A DNA stretch of 64,000 bases from positions 271,520-335,519 of the forward strand of contig PDUO01000054.1 in assembly GCA_003008705.1 (NCBI GenBank), in the 5' to 3' direction. The notes below the pieces were generated by a model. The model had not been told where the DNA came from. It saw only the letters and a program-made list of their open reading frames with translations, and did no database searches. The number at the start of each line of letters is the position of its first letter. Position 1 is the stretch's first letter. The stretch comes from Pezicula radicicola (lineage: Eukaryota; Ascomycota; Leotiomycetes; Helotiales; Dermateaceae). Shown here one piece after another: positions 45,471 to 55,986 of the stretch. The translations under genes and the position numbers were made by a program.

Positions 45471-48400
45471 ATGGTAGCTACATATTCGACAACTCTTGGC
45501 ATTCTTCGACTTAGAAATCTTGATTTTCAGCCTTTGGCAATGGACAACGCTCCGTTTCCTGCCGAACAACAATTACACAATGCTATATCTGCCTATCCAC
45601 CCAAATTAGGCGCATGGACGGACCCGTCCCTTTCCAAACTCGAAAATGAACTTAGCGCCATCAAACAGTATTTAGCTAGCGGGCTCGATCCAAATGTGCT
45701 ATGGGTCGAGGGTGATGTGATACACCCGACTCCGACCGGCGGGTGTGTTATACCTCCAGCCAGATCAGAGGAAAAGGCATGGCCACACTGGAACACACCT
45801 TTACATCGGGCTGTATTAATTTCCGATTTCGAATCCGCTGAATATCTACTTCAAAATGGCGCAAGAATTAATATGTACAACTCTTTTGGACGAACTGCAC
45901 TGCACGAGGCCATTGCAAATGAAGATCAAAAAGCCGTTGCCTTCCTGATCGACCAAGGCGCTAATGTCAACATAGCTACGGTTGACGCCCGAGCACATCT
46001 CCTTGACTCAATTAGAGGCAATAATTATATGATTGGACAGGGTGGTGATGCTTGTCTTCACTTGGCGCTTGCCACTGGAAATATTCAGATCCTCAGATTG
46101 TTAGTCAACACGGGCAAGGTTGACTTGAGCGTCGTTCATCACGGGTGGACAATTTTGGATCTTGCACTACTATCGCAGAACAAATCAGCGGTGGAATTAT
46201 TCCTCTCACAAGGAATAAAGCCTACTCTCCGTCAAGCATATAGCTGCCCTTCCACACAAGCCGGTGAAGGTCGCATGAGGGCCGACTTTTCTAGTCTGGC
46301 ACGACAACTTCTTAGTGTGGTAACCAGTGCCCAATTAGTACCACCTCAAGAACTCTACGAGATATACCATTATATACTCTCCTCGGATGGCTTAACAGAC
46401 ATCTCCTTATGGAAAGCTGCGGCTGCTAGCGATCTGATCGAAGCCGTTGTTGATGGTTTATATAAAGTCGCCAATATTAAAAGAGTTATAAAATCCATGA
46501 AGTTCTGTTTAGGCTGTAGAGAATTTCAATCAAATCTTTTGCATTTACAGGACAGAGATATTCATACTCTCCTCAGCATGGAAGGGTCACAAGTGAAACT
46601 GCACGACAACCGGGAACAGCTGAATGAGTGCGCAAGTCAGGGATGTCTCTTGTGTGGTCTAGCTGCTGATGCATTAGACAAAGATGGGTCTGGTCAGGCT
46701 CTAGATAAAGCTTCAAACCGTGAAGTATCTATAGCGCTTGGCTATATTGCTGGCAACTATTCTATTACTAAATGGAGTAAATTGCTCCGAGTTAGATGTG
46801 CCGAAAACAGCGCAGACTTACAAATAGGCAGGTTTGTAGAAGGTATTGAAAGCAGCCTCGAGGGTGTTGTCTTAGAAGACTGTACTACTGGCTCTCCTCA
46901 ACCCTTGAGTGTTGCTAGGTACTGGCTTCAGGAATGTAGATCCGCCGCCTCACACGCACTATGTCAAAAATCATACCGTCATGGGATTTTACCCGCAGAG
47001 CTTCCAACAAGAGTCTTAGATATCGGAAATCCAGAACACCTTGTGGTGCTTGTAGAGAGCCGAGGACTTGGTGGCCGGTACTGCGTTCTGTCATACTGTT
47101 GGGGTAAACATAGCAACTCTATGACTACAAAATCAAACCTCGCCAGCCATTTAAAAGGAATTCAAATGAGCACACTTCCACAAACGATTCAAGATGCTAT
47201 AAAAGCTGCGAGAGCTCTAGATTTCCAGTATATTTGGATTGATTCATTGTGTATTATCCAAGATGACAAAGAAGATTGGGAGTGCGAGGCAAGCAAAATG
47301 CATGAGGTTTATGCAAACGCGGATCTTACGATCTCAAGTCTTGTGGCTCAGGATTGCAAAGACAGCTTCTTTCAGCCACGCACATTTCGAGTCGTTCGCC
47401 CAGTTCCGCTTGAATTATTCTTTCCCAAACAACATCGACAAAGCTGGAAAGCAGGAGAGATTAACCAGCTGGCCGCGTATCACCCCGACCGTAGATATCG
47501 TGAAGGTCACATTGTACGTGGTCCTGTACATGAAAGGGGCTGGACTTTGCAGGAGCATCTCTTGAGTACGAGAATTCTCTACTTTGGCCCCGGCATTCTG
47601 CACTGGGATTGTCTATGTGAGTACGCGACTGAGCACGACCCATGCTCTACTCGTCCTCGATGGTCTTGGCTTCCTCGCAACGATACTCGTGATATGTTCG
47701 ATGCTAGGCGTATGATCAAAGGTGGTTTGAAAGAGAATCAGAGAGATCCTCTAGGAGTTTGGCAGAGTCAACTCGCAGAGTTTACGCGACGAACTTTGTC
47801 AAAGTCCTCAGACCGAAGTCCGGCATTCTTGGCTATATCCAAATACATGGCGAAAGAACTCGGTAACGAATACATCGGGGGCATTTGGAGGGGCGACAAG
47901 TTGTTTGAAAGCCTCTGCTGGAACTTTAAGCAGCCATTGTTGTCGAACCCAAAGGGACCTTCCTGGACATGGACACTAGTGGATAAAGAGATTTCCTTTG
48001 ATATACTTGACACCAGCGGAAGAGGAGCTAAGGTCAACCTTCAGACAAGAATGGTCTCGATAGATATTAACGTTAATCAAGTACAAAGTAGTGTTTCAGG
48101 ATCTATTAAATTGAAAGGAACACTACACCACACTCGGAGAAACAGCAGCGGCCCCGAGGGACAGGTAATTTTCGACTCTAAGGAACATCTTACAGACGAA
48201 AGCTATTACGCAATGGATATGGTTGGGTTTGAAAAAGGTCATCATCAAGGATACGGCTATCCTAATTGGCCAGGTGGTCGTGAAGCGGCGACAGTACGTC
48301 TTCTACTACAGTCAGTAGACGAGGAGTCTAGAATATTCCGTAGGATTGGAGTTGGAGTATATGACAATGTTTCAAAAACAAAGATCGATGCTTGGAACAT

Positions 48401-48554
48401 GGGACAACTTCTAAAGAGACAGAGAACCGGGAAGTTAAACCTTTCGAAACCTACTCAAGGAGCAGATATGGAAGCAAAAATGCCATATCTATCTACTCAG
48501 TGGGACAACGACTTGATTTCTTCAATACCAGATCTAATAATTACAATTGTTTAA
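45471..48554 (+). CDS. Ankyrin-HET protein (heterokaryon incompatibility domain)
   Basis: An intronless protein of 1,027 residues from the ATG at 45471; a second candidate start, MDNAPFPAEQQ, is at 45540. Ankyrin repeats occupy about residues 108-245 (NTPLHRAVLISDFESAEYLL, FGRTALHEAIANEDQKAVAF, DACLHLALATGNIQILRLLV). A Cys-rich entry module (FCLGCREFQS ... ASQGCLLCGLAADA) follows near 345-410. The HET domain begins near 535: RYCVLSYCWGKHSNSMTTKS, TLPQTIQDAIKAARAL, YIWIDSLCIIQDDKEDWECE, MHEVYANADLTISSL. A tryptophan-rich C-part includes RGPVHERGWTLQEHLLSTRI. HET domains trigger cell death or allorecognition in Pezizomycotina when their sensor partners meet. The N-terminal ankyrins could be the sensor. 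The stop is 5 bp before the broken ribokinase start. Confidence 0.9.
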   Translation: MVATYSTTLGILRLRNLDFQPLAMDNAPFPAEQQLHNAISAYPPKLGAWTDPSLSKLENELSAIKQYLASGLDPNVLWVEGDVIHPTPTGGCVIPPARSEEKAWPHWNTPLHRAVLISDFESAEYLLQNGARINMYNSFGRTALHEAIANEDQKAVAFLIDQGANVNIATVDARAHLLDSIRGNNYMIGQGGDACLHLALATGNIQILRLLVNTGKVDLSVVHHGWTILDLALLSQNKSAVELFLSQGIKPTLRQAYSCPSTQAGEGRMRADFSSLARQLLSVVTSAQLVPPQELYEIYHYILSSDGLTDISLWKAAAASDLIEAVVDGLYKVANIKRVIKSMKFCLGCREFQSNLLHLQDRDIHTLLSMEGSQVKLHDNREQLNECASQGCLLCGLAADALDKDGSGQALDKASNREVSIALGYIAGNYSITKWSKLLRVRCAENSADLQIGRFVEGIESSLEGVVLEDCTTGSPQPLSVARYWLQECRSAASHALCQKSYRHGILPAELPTRVLDIGNPEHLVVLVESRGLGGRYCVLSYCWGKHSNSMTTKSNLASHLKGIQMSTLPQTIQDAIKAARALDFQYIWIDSLCIIQDDKEDWECEASKMHEVYANADLTISSLVAQDCKDSFFQPRTFRVVRPVPLELFFPKQHRQSWKAGEINQLAAYHPDRRYREGHIVRGPVHERGWTLQEHLLSTRILYFGPGILHWDCLCEYATEHDPCSTRPRWSWLPRNDTRDMFDARRMIKGGLKENQRDPLGVWQSQLAEFTRRTLSKSSDRSPAFLAISKYMAKELGNEYIGGIWRGDKLFESLCWNFKQPLLSNPKGPSWTWTLVDKEISFDILDTSGRGAKVNLQTRMVSIDINVNQVQSSVSGSIKLKGTLHHTRRNSSGPEGQVIFDSKEHLTDESYYAMDMVGFEKGHHQGYGYPNWPGGREAATVRLLLQSVDEESRIFRRIGVGVYDNVSKTKIDAWNMGQLLKRQRTGKLNLSKPTQGADMEAKMPYLSTQWDNDLISSIPDLIITIV

Positions 48555-48559
48555 TAGTC

Positions 48560-49550
48560 ATGGTCATAGGATCCCTTGGTGCAGACTACTTCACGTCACC
48601 GAACGATTTCCCAAAAAAGGAGAACATCTAACAGCCACCAACTTCAAGCAACTCTACGGCGGTAAAGGGGCCAACCAAGCCTTAGCAACCTTGCGTCTCA
48701 GCCGCAAGAACCCCTCGTCGCACGCCATCATGTCCAAGAAGCAGAAGAGCAACGTGAGCGTGCGTATGATCGGCGCAGTGGGCGACGACGTCCATGGCGC
48801 CGCGCACATCAAAATACTGCAAGATCACCACATCGACGCAAGCGGGCTGCGAATTATCAAGGGCCAGCCAACCGGCAGCGCAACCATCATTGTGCAGTCG
48901 CGTGATGTGAGAGCCAGGTTCTAGTATTCCCCGGTGCTAATTACTCGTTGGGCCCTGCCGATTTCCAGACGTTGTAGAGCGTGGCGGGAACAAGCAGGAG
49001 TCCCAAACCGGATTTGCTGGTTCTACAGTTGGAGATGCGAAGAGAGGCTATGGAGGAGGTTATTAAGACTGGACAGAGGGAGGGAATCGAGGTGTTATTG
49101 AATGCGGCGCCGGCGAATTGTCTGCTACCGGAGGTGTATGCCGGACTTGCTCACCTGATTGTTAACGAGACGGAAGCAGCAACGTTAGCCCGCCAAGAAC
49201 TTGTGGCCATTGAGGCGCAGAGTATGGAGGATTGGTGGGGAAGCGTTACGGATAAGTTTCTTTCGTGGGGTGTAGGCCATGTTGTTGTAACTCTCGGTGC
49301 CAAAGGGGCGTTTTTCTCGAAGGAACCAGGGAAAGGTCAGCATGTTCCAGCTAGTGTGATACGAGAAATCAAGGATCCTACGGGTGCTGGGGATACGTTT
49401 GTAGGGGCTCATGCTGTTTCGGCTGTTCGAAGGGATCGCGATGGTGAATGGAATATGCGAGAGGCTGTTCAACAGGCTTGCAGAGCAGCTAGGTACACGA
49501 TTCAGAAGCTGGGTATTCAGAATGCTATTCCATGGGAAGATGAGATTTGA
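48560..49550 (+). pseudogene. Ribokinase (PfkB family), multiply broken
   Basis: PfkB carbohydrate kinase text is spread over three frames. MVIGSLGADYFTSPNDFP begins at 48560, then KKGEHLTATNFKQLYGGKGA with the GGKGANQA signature. After SATIIVQSRD come VFPGANYSLGPADFQ and VVVTLGAKGAFF, and the second PfkB signature DPTGAGDTFVGAHAV carries the catalytic Asp. Lesion one: the A run 48613-48618 is one base short. Lesion two: one G is missing near 48907. Lesion three: TAG at 48975-48977 in the same frame as the downstream part. Ribokinase phosphorylates ribose with ATP in the cytosol, but this copy cannot give a full protein. Three lesions in under a kilobase argue for genuine decay. It begins 5 bp after the HET gene, so its own promoter is absent or lies within that gene. 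Confidence 0.85.
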
Positions 49551-49668
49551 TTTAGCTGCAATTTACAGAAAATATTCTCAGATAACGGTGTTCTTGACTA
49601 GCCTATTTCCTGTAATACATGCTGAATGCATAAGCGGCAAGAAAGTATTAAAGACAGCAAAATCAATA

Positions 49669-50233
49669 CTGTTACGACGTACTCGCCAATATCCGTATTG
49701 GTCAATGCGAAGCACCTAATTGATCAATAAGACGTCTTATTGACCAATATACCAGTGAATACGAATGAGACATCTTATTAGTCAATACAAGTTTATAAGG
49801 ACATATATAACTAATAGAGATTATAAAATCAAACCTAACGCCTTTTAGATAGGCCTTTATTTAGCTTAGGTACCTCTACTACTACTTATATCGAAGTATA
49901 GTAAGTAGTAAGACAATAGAGAGTTAAGCTATAGGTAGAGTTATAGAGGGGGAATTACTTATTAAATGGACTTAAATCTACTACTTAAAACTACCTGAAA
50001 TTTATTATAAGGATATAAGTAAGGATTAGATATATAATTATTAGAGTAAGGTAAATATTAATATAAGGGTAGAAAATAAGGATATATTAATTATCAATTT
50101 AATGTAAGGTAACCCGTTAGAATCTTGATTTTACCGTATTGATCAATATATACCGCATTCGCATTCGGGGTTCTTATTGGTCAATAAGACGTCGTATTGA
50201 CCAATACGAATATTAGCGAGCGCGTCGTAACAG
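49669..50233. mobile_element. Non-autonomous element with about 40 bp inverted ends
   Basis: A 565 bp element. The left end CTGTTACGACGTACTCGCCA and the right end (read inwards) CTGTTACGACGCGCTCGCTA continue into ATATYCGTATTGGTCAAT. Mismatches between the arms are mainly C/T or A/G. Both ends also hold a palindrome around GACGTC (TCAATAAGACGTCTTATTGA at about 49727-49746 and a near copy at about 50182). No clear target duplication was found, so the superfamily is open. The interior is AT-rich and without frames. It lies 119 bp past the ribokinase relic. Confidence 0.8.
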
Positions 50234-50455
50234 CAGGTTTTGGCGTGCACGCCCCAGTGGTCCATGAGGGGCACAACTAACGAACTAAGGGATATATACC
50301 CCCTTTTACCTTAGACCCCACTTTATTACGCAATCGAGTCCTATTTCCTCAGTCTGACAGGATTCATCACAACAACAGCATTGACATTGACAGTAAAGAC
50401 GCCATGGCTTCTCCTTCTCCATTTCCTTCTTTTCGCAAGTAAGGGCTCTTTTATA

Positions 50456-51820
50456 CTATACATCCACTCTTACTGCGTACCTCTCCCACTCCTTATCCTC
50501 AAAAGCAGCCATAGCCGTGTTAGCTAGCGTTGCAATAACCTCCCACCCCGTTTCGCGCACAGGCATGATCACAAACATACCATCTCCAAACCCGCCATCC
50601 AGTAACCTCATAAGCTCGTACTTGCCAATCGCACTGTGCCAATCATTCGGCATGACAAAGTTCTTATAAGTCGTGGAGTTTATTCCTGTCGTCTTGCTGT
50701 GTATAGCGCCGTAGAAGTTGAGCGCTCGAGGATCTGGTAAGTTCTTTATTACCGCAATGGAATTGTCAACAAAAGCGGCGTCGACATCTTGAATAGCTTG
50801 GCGGATTGCAGCTGCGGCGAGTGAGAGGCCTTCGGGTTCGACGAGACGATAGACAGGGAGGAAGGGGGTGGCCGTGAATATAACGGCGTTACCAACGAAA
50901 TCTGACGGCAATGGTGGATCGATGATTTTTCGGTATTCCACGGGGAAGGAGTATTGTACTCGATCGGTTTGGCTAAGGATACCAGCCGCAAGGCGAGCCT
51001 TGATCTTTTGACGGAAGACGAGTGCGCAAACTGCGTCCTGAGTACTGATCCATTGGCATTCCGGTGGTAATGACAGCAAACAGTCTGATTTGAGCTGAGC
51101 TAAAGATTTATCCGTGAATCGGTACATCGTTGTGGTGATTGAACCCGCTGTCCTGGAAGCGAAATCGAAGGCTCCAGGTAGAATCATATAAGCGGGCATC
51201 TTGGCGATATCTGGGATAGAACTAGAAGTGGAGAGTCGAGAGCGATCGAAAGAAGCCAGACTCTTCTTGAGAACTGGCTTTGCTGGGACACAGCTGTTGC
51301 GGGCCAGGGCTTGTATGACCTGTGTGATAGCAACACCGTCCATGGCGAGGTGAATGATGGACACGGATAGCAAGAGTCCTCCTTTGATAAAATTGGCCTG
51401 AATTCTACAGCAATCCCAATCATTCTTGAAATCAATCATTCCAGGTACTGAGCTCAGCACGTCCGGTTTCAGCAGAGTCGACGAAAAATTCGCATCCTTG
51501 AGCTCTTCAAAGCTGAAAGGCAGCTCTTTGACATGGAGTCGAGCCTGCCCAGGCAAGAATTTCCAAGCACCCGAAGAAAAGCTGACACAGTTAGCTAGCA
51601 CGGGAAACTCTTCAACCGTTGTCCGCATTGCGTTGCGAAGAGTTTGAACGGCTTCTGAACGACCATGATCTCGACCTGGAGCCTGAATAGTAGAAAATAT
51701 CAGGACCCTTCTTGAGTAGATAGGGGGCAATGCTGAATCAACTGCCGACGGCTGTTGTATGACTTTGGAGCCTGGGAAGCAGTACTCTTGATACTCATCT
51801 AAAGACGCTTCCGAACCCAT
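50456..51820 (-). CDS. BAHD-type acyltransferase (trichothecene 3-O-acetyltransferase-like)
   Basis: A 454-residue intronless protein starting MGSEASLDEYQEYCFPGSKV. The catalytic HxxxD is in SIIHLAMDGVAITQVI near residue 160, and the family's second motif appears as DGGFGDGMFVIMP near 420. Between them lies text typical of the fungal transferase family (STQDAVCALVFRQKIKARLA; DFVGNAVIFTATPFLPVYRL). These cytosolic enzymes move acetyl or other acyl groups from CoA to hydroxyls of metabolites; the substrate is not predictable. It is read away from the P450 at 52664, leaving 840 bp shared upstream sequence, an arrangement common in metabolite loci. No lesion is seen, and the frame is clean. Confidence 0.9.
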   Translation of the reverse strand: MGSEASLDEYQEYCFPGSKVIQQPSAVDSALPPIYSRRVLIFSTIQAPGRDHGRSEAVQTLRNAMRTTVEEFPVLANCVSFSSGAWKFLPGQARLHVKELPFSFEELKDANFSSTLLKPDVLSSVPGMIDFKNDWDCCRIQANFIKGGLLLSVSIIHLAMDGVAITQVIQALARNSCVPAKPVLKKSLASFDRSRLSTSSSIPDIAKMPAYMILPGAFDFASRTAGSITTTMYRFTDKSLAQLKSDCLLSLPPECQWISTQDAVCALVFRQKIKARLAAGILSQTDRVQYSFPVEYRKIIDPPLPSDFVGNAVIFTATPFLPVYRLVEPEGLSLAAAAIRQAIQDVDAAFVDNSIAVIKNLPDPRALNFYGAIHSKTTGINSTTYKNFVMPNDWHSAIGKYELMRLLDGGFGDGMFVIMPVRETGWEVIATLANTAMAAFEDKEWERYAVRVDV

Positions 51821-52663
51821 CGCAAGATTATGGCCACGTAAAATTAATATAAGAAGATGACGATATTGCTGATGATCCTCTTAATTTCTAGCTGGTCCCT
51901 GTTCCCCCTATGGTCGACTTATATACAACACTTGCGATTCGCTTCAGCCTCTCATTGCTTTGGAGATACGTCCATTCTTCTGTCGTAATCCCACAGATCA
52001 TAGAAATAGTTGTCTCACCTCTGTGTTGAGAGAGCGTAGGATCGAGTCTATCACCGGAATCTTGGCGAGATTCAATTAATTACAATACTTCGGGGGCCGA
52101 GTCGATCGGAAGCCGAACTATATACATAAAGTACGAATGTCAGCCTTGGCCAGTTATTTGTGGTTATGTAGATGAAATTTATTTGAATGGCATTGAGAAG
52201 TCTTGCTAAAGATGAAGTGAAAATCAAGCTGGGAGTTCATGTTCTTGTGCTGCCTAACGATAGATACAACCATGTAGCCAATTTATCTTTCTTTAGGTAT
52301 ACTCAACGCCCAGCGAAGTCCTGTATTGGGTCTCAGTCCTGAAGCCAAAGTTGAACTTGCGCCGCGGGCACATCGGCAGCCGTCGTTTGTTCGCTGGGGA
52401 GGATTATCTACCGAACCTCACACTGTGGCATGAATTTTTAGCACTAGGATCGGCAGCCGATGAATGCAACCTGGATTGTTGGAAACATGAGTGTAGAAGA
52501 GTGTGCATCCTTGGAATTGAGAGTTATTCTCATACCAACTTTGCAGTTACACAGATCTGACTTTTTTCGAAAGGCAAAAAGAGAGCAAAGGTAAGAAATG
52601 GCTCGCTAATCTACTGAATATCTATAGATTAGCTTGAAGCTTTGCTCAAAGACTTCTACCGCT
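51821..52663. promoter_or_regulatory. Shared upstream region of the BAHD and P450 genes
   Basis: The two starts are divergent. No gene is visible between them. The stretch should contain both promoters, but I see no consensus site that I would defend. Confidence 0.4.
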
Positions 52664-54754
52664 ATGGCTGCTGGACTGCTAGCGTCTAGGTACGACGTTT
52701 CATGGCCTGCAGTTCTACTTACTCAACATGCCATTCTTACATTCTGCGGGGCTTTGGTCTTGGTAAGTTGACTCATTTAATATGCGATACTATTCTAACC
52801 TTTTTATCGTAGATATTCACTATCATCATCTTGAGTGGTGGCATCTATAACCTTTACTTCCACCCGTACGTCTACCCGATCACTAGAACTTCTCCTTCTT
52901 ACTCCGACTTGTCAGAGGCGTTAAGATTCAATGAGGTGCTGTTGCAGGCATAGGGCTCTTGATACATTGCATATCTAGAGGACAACAGGGCCTTATTATT
53001 TAAGACAGTTCTGAACGAGTAACTGCTAATCTTACATGGCGATAGTCTAGCTTCCTACCCAGGTCCAAAATTATGGGCATTCAGCACATTCCCAAACAGT
53101 ATCGGGCGTATTCAAGGTCTTATGTGGATCCGGCTGAAAAATGCGCATGATAAATACGGGCCAATCGTCCGTTCGGCACCCAACGAGCTCTCCTTCATCA
53201 CTCCAGAGGTGTGGTCTGATGTCTACGCGAACAAACCAGGTCGAGCAGAAATGCCCAAAGGCAATTACATACCTCCGCCAGGTCAAGAAAGTCTATTCGA
53301 CCATCCAGTGCATGAGGAACATTCACGAATCCGAAAGGCTCTGAGGAATGGATTCACCGAGAAAGCCCAGAGGGAGCAGGAGCCAAGAGTCAGACGGTTT
53401 ATCGATATGCTGATGGATCAATTGAGAAAACATGCAAAGTCGGGCGAGCCTACTGATATTGCTGAATGGAATCATTTAATCGCTTATGATGTCGTAGCGG
53501 ACTTGACAACTGGTGAGAACGTCAGGGGTGTGGAGACTGGAGAGAGTCACAAATGGTCAGAACACCTGTTTATTGTTGAGACTTTATGCTTATATTTCAA
53601 GCTAATAGGATCGGTATTGGCATAAATACATCAACAGCTTTCACGGTCTTTCATGAATCAAAGCGGCTCTGGCCTTTTAATAAGCTCCTTGCTTACATTC
53701 CATATCTAACAAAAGCGGTAGCGTTACGAATGCAACACAAAAATTTCTTGAATCAGCTATTAGAGAAGCGTCGAACGGCTCAAGATACTGAACCGGACTT
53801 GTATGTAATCATGTCTCAAGATTTTTGATTTTTAGATGAATAAGTACTGAACATGACGTAGCATGACCCATGCTCTACACCATCTCGACCAACCAGGCGG
53901 GATAAACCTAGGCGAGCTTCAGAGGAGTTTCGAAATCATCGTCACTGCAGCCTCTGATACCGCTGCAACTCTACTAATTGGCGCTGTCTACTACCTCTGC
54001 AAGAATCCTTCTGTCTACGCAAAGCTCAAAGACGAAATCCGAAATAGCTTCACCTCGGAAGCAGCTATTGACATAAATAGCGTCAATAGCAAGCCATACT
54101 TGATAGCCGTACTCAAGGAATCCTTGAGAATCCATCCCCCTGTACCTGGAAACCATCCTCGTCGTGTAGGCGCAGAAGGATGCATGGTTGCTGGTAATTA
54201 TGTACCACCGAATACTCTAGTCTCCTTTCCACACTGGGCGGGTTATCATTCGGAGAGAAATTGGAGCAGACCAAGTATGTTTTCGGTGTTTTTTATTTTG
54301 TGCAATATGTTTTATCTCATTACCCCCATTTGCTCCTTTCTACTTTAATCACTCCTACTTGGTCTTCATATGATGATATTTACTCCCAAAACATTCTGTA
54401 ATAGGAAAAAAGCTAACTACTTGGTCACGATTAGACGATTTTGTGCCCGAAAGGTGGATGGGTGATCCTAATTTTGAGACTGATAATAGAGCTTGTTTCC
54501 GACCATTCAGTCATGGGCCAAGAGAATGTTTAGGTCAAAAGTGAGTTTTAATAGCCCTGATTTGCATATGAGAATGACTAATCACGTTGAATAGCGTGGC
54601 CAACGCTGAGACGAGAGTTATCTTGGCGAGATACGTCTATAACTTTGATATGGAATTGGTGAACCCAGAGGAGAGTTTGACCGAGGGCTCAAGAGTCAGA
54701 CTCGTCTGGTCACATAAGCCTTTGATGGTCAAGATCCGCCCTGCTGTGAAATGA
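52664..54754 (+). pseudogene. Cytochrome P450 with one frame break
   Basis: Six exons: 52664-52762, 52813-52865, 53046-53800, 53862-54274, 54435-54540 and 54595-54754. The N-terminus has a membrane anchor (TQHAILTFCGALVL-IFTIII) and FHPLASYPGPKLWAFST with the proline hinge. HDKYGPIVRSAPNELSFI is typical. The I-helix is TAASDTAATL, K-helix ExxR is LKESLRIHPP, the PERF region reads FVPERW, and the haem loop is [14 protein letters not shown] with the Cys ligand. This resembles the CYP65-like group that acts in fungal metabolite pathways at the ER. Between SEHLFIVET and MLIFQANRIGIGIN the frame slips: T3 at 53583-53585 is one base short of continuity. No splice pair fits there. If it is a sequencing slip the gene is intact. 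Confidence 0.8.
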
Positions 54755-55986
54755 TCCCCTATATAGGTGAGCCAGTGACCTGCGCATCAATTTTGGTGTT
54801 AGCTCAGGGACGATACATGAACATACTGCTTTTAGCTAGTACTCTATATACTACCCCTTTTCGCAAAGTCAAAGAGATTGATGCCAACATCGTAATCCGG
54901 TTTCATGTGGGTAAATGTGGTTTCTGGTATAAGAACAGTCTGTGAGACCTTAGACAAGCACAGAGAAATTGCGTTAACAGCTCGTACCATCCTCATCATG
55001 TCCTCTATGTAAGGTGCGGTTTAGTGCTGATTTTACACTACTTATTTAATCCTATGGCTCTGCATCTATTCAACCACTCAACTTAGGGCCACTACCTTCC
55101 TGAGGGGAGGTTATGATTTACCACTGCTCCTTCTTGACCTTCATATAGCCTCTAGGTTGTCTTTATATGTTCAAACACATTAAACTTAGATTGGTAATTC
55201 ATGATAGTATCTCAATATTCAAGCCTAAGACCGCAAAGCATCTATTATGTATATCAGGCTGTAAGCTTATATTAAACCGCGAACATTACTTTTAGGAGTG
55301 TTTTCACATGAATTAAACAACAGCGTAGCTGTCTCATCAAACTAGGTTGACACTAATTCAGATATATATTTTAATGCTTACTAGGACCGAGTATCTGGTG
55401 CTTGCATATCGCTAATCTATACTTCCGTATCCCTTACACCGTTCCCTGCCAATTCGTACAGGGATTCAATACCCCTCATCTACCTTATACTTCCGGAAGT
55501 CGGGCGTGCTAACTCTAATGTCTGTAGATCATCGTTCTTGTCAGATGCTTATTATAACGTTATTCTAAAGTATGCATGCAGATCATCGGATAATTCGGAG
55601 TCACACTCAGCTTCATTGCCGTGGCCATTTGGTGGCTATGAAGAACCAGAGCCGTGCTAATATGCGAATGAATCTGTATCTGAGTCACTGAAATATGGCT
55701 AACAAGACTTGTTTAGCTTATGGTTTGGCCGTAGTAATACTATGCCGCGCCTACACATTCTCGTACATTGGACGAGACACCCCCACGAAGTTAATTTTGT
55801 CGCCTTGGAGTTCTGATTATTTCGCCCGAAAAAAATTGTATGTATTTTGTCGTGCACGTATAATAGCTAGCTGCGGGACACTAAACAGGTAGTACACGAA
55901 AAGTCGTTAGGATGGTGAAGGCAATAGTATGGGCTCTAGCAATTTCGTGTATTTATTCTAAAGACCGGCTTGGTATTTGAAAAATA
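54755..55986. other. Intergenic, no gene seen
   Basis: Convergent 3' sides of the P450 and the dual-finger regulator. Only short featureless frames are present. Confidence 0.45.

Noticed and set aside
50749..51435. Extra frames inside the BAHD gene
   Set aside because: Shadows; the real frame covers the whole stretch with family motifs.
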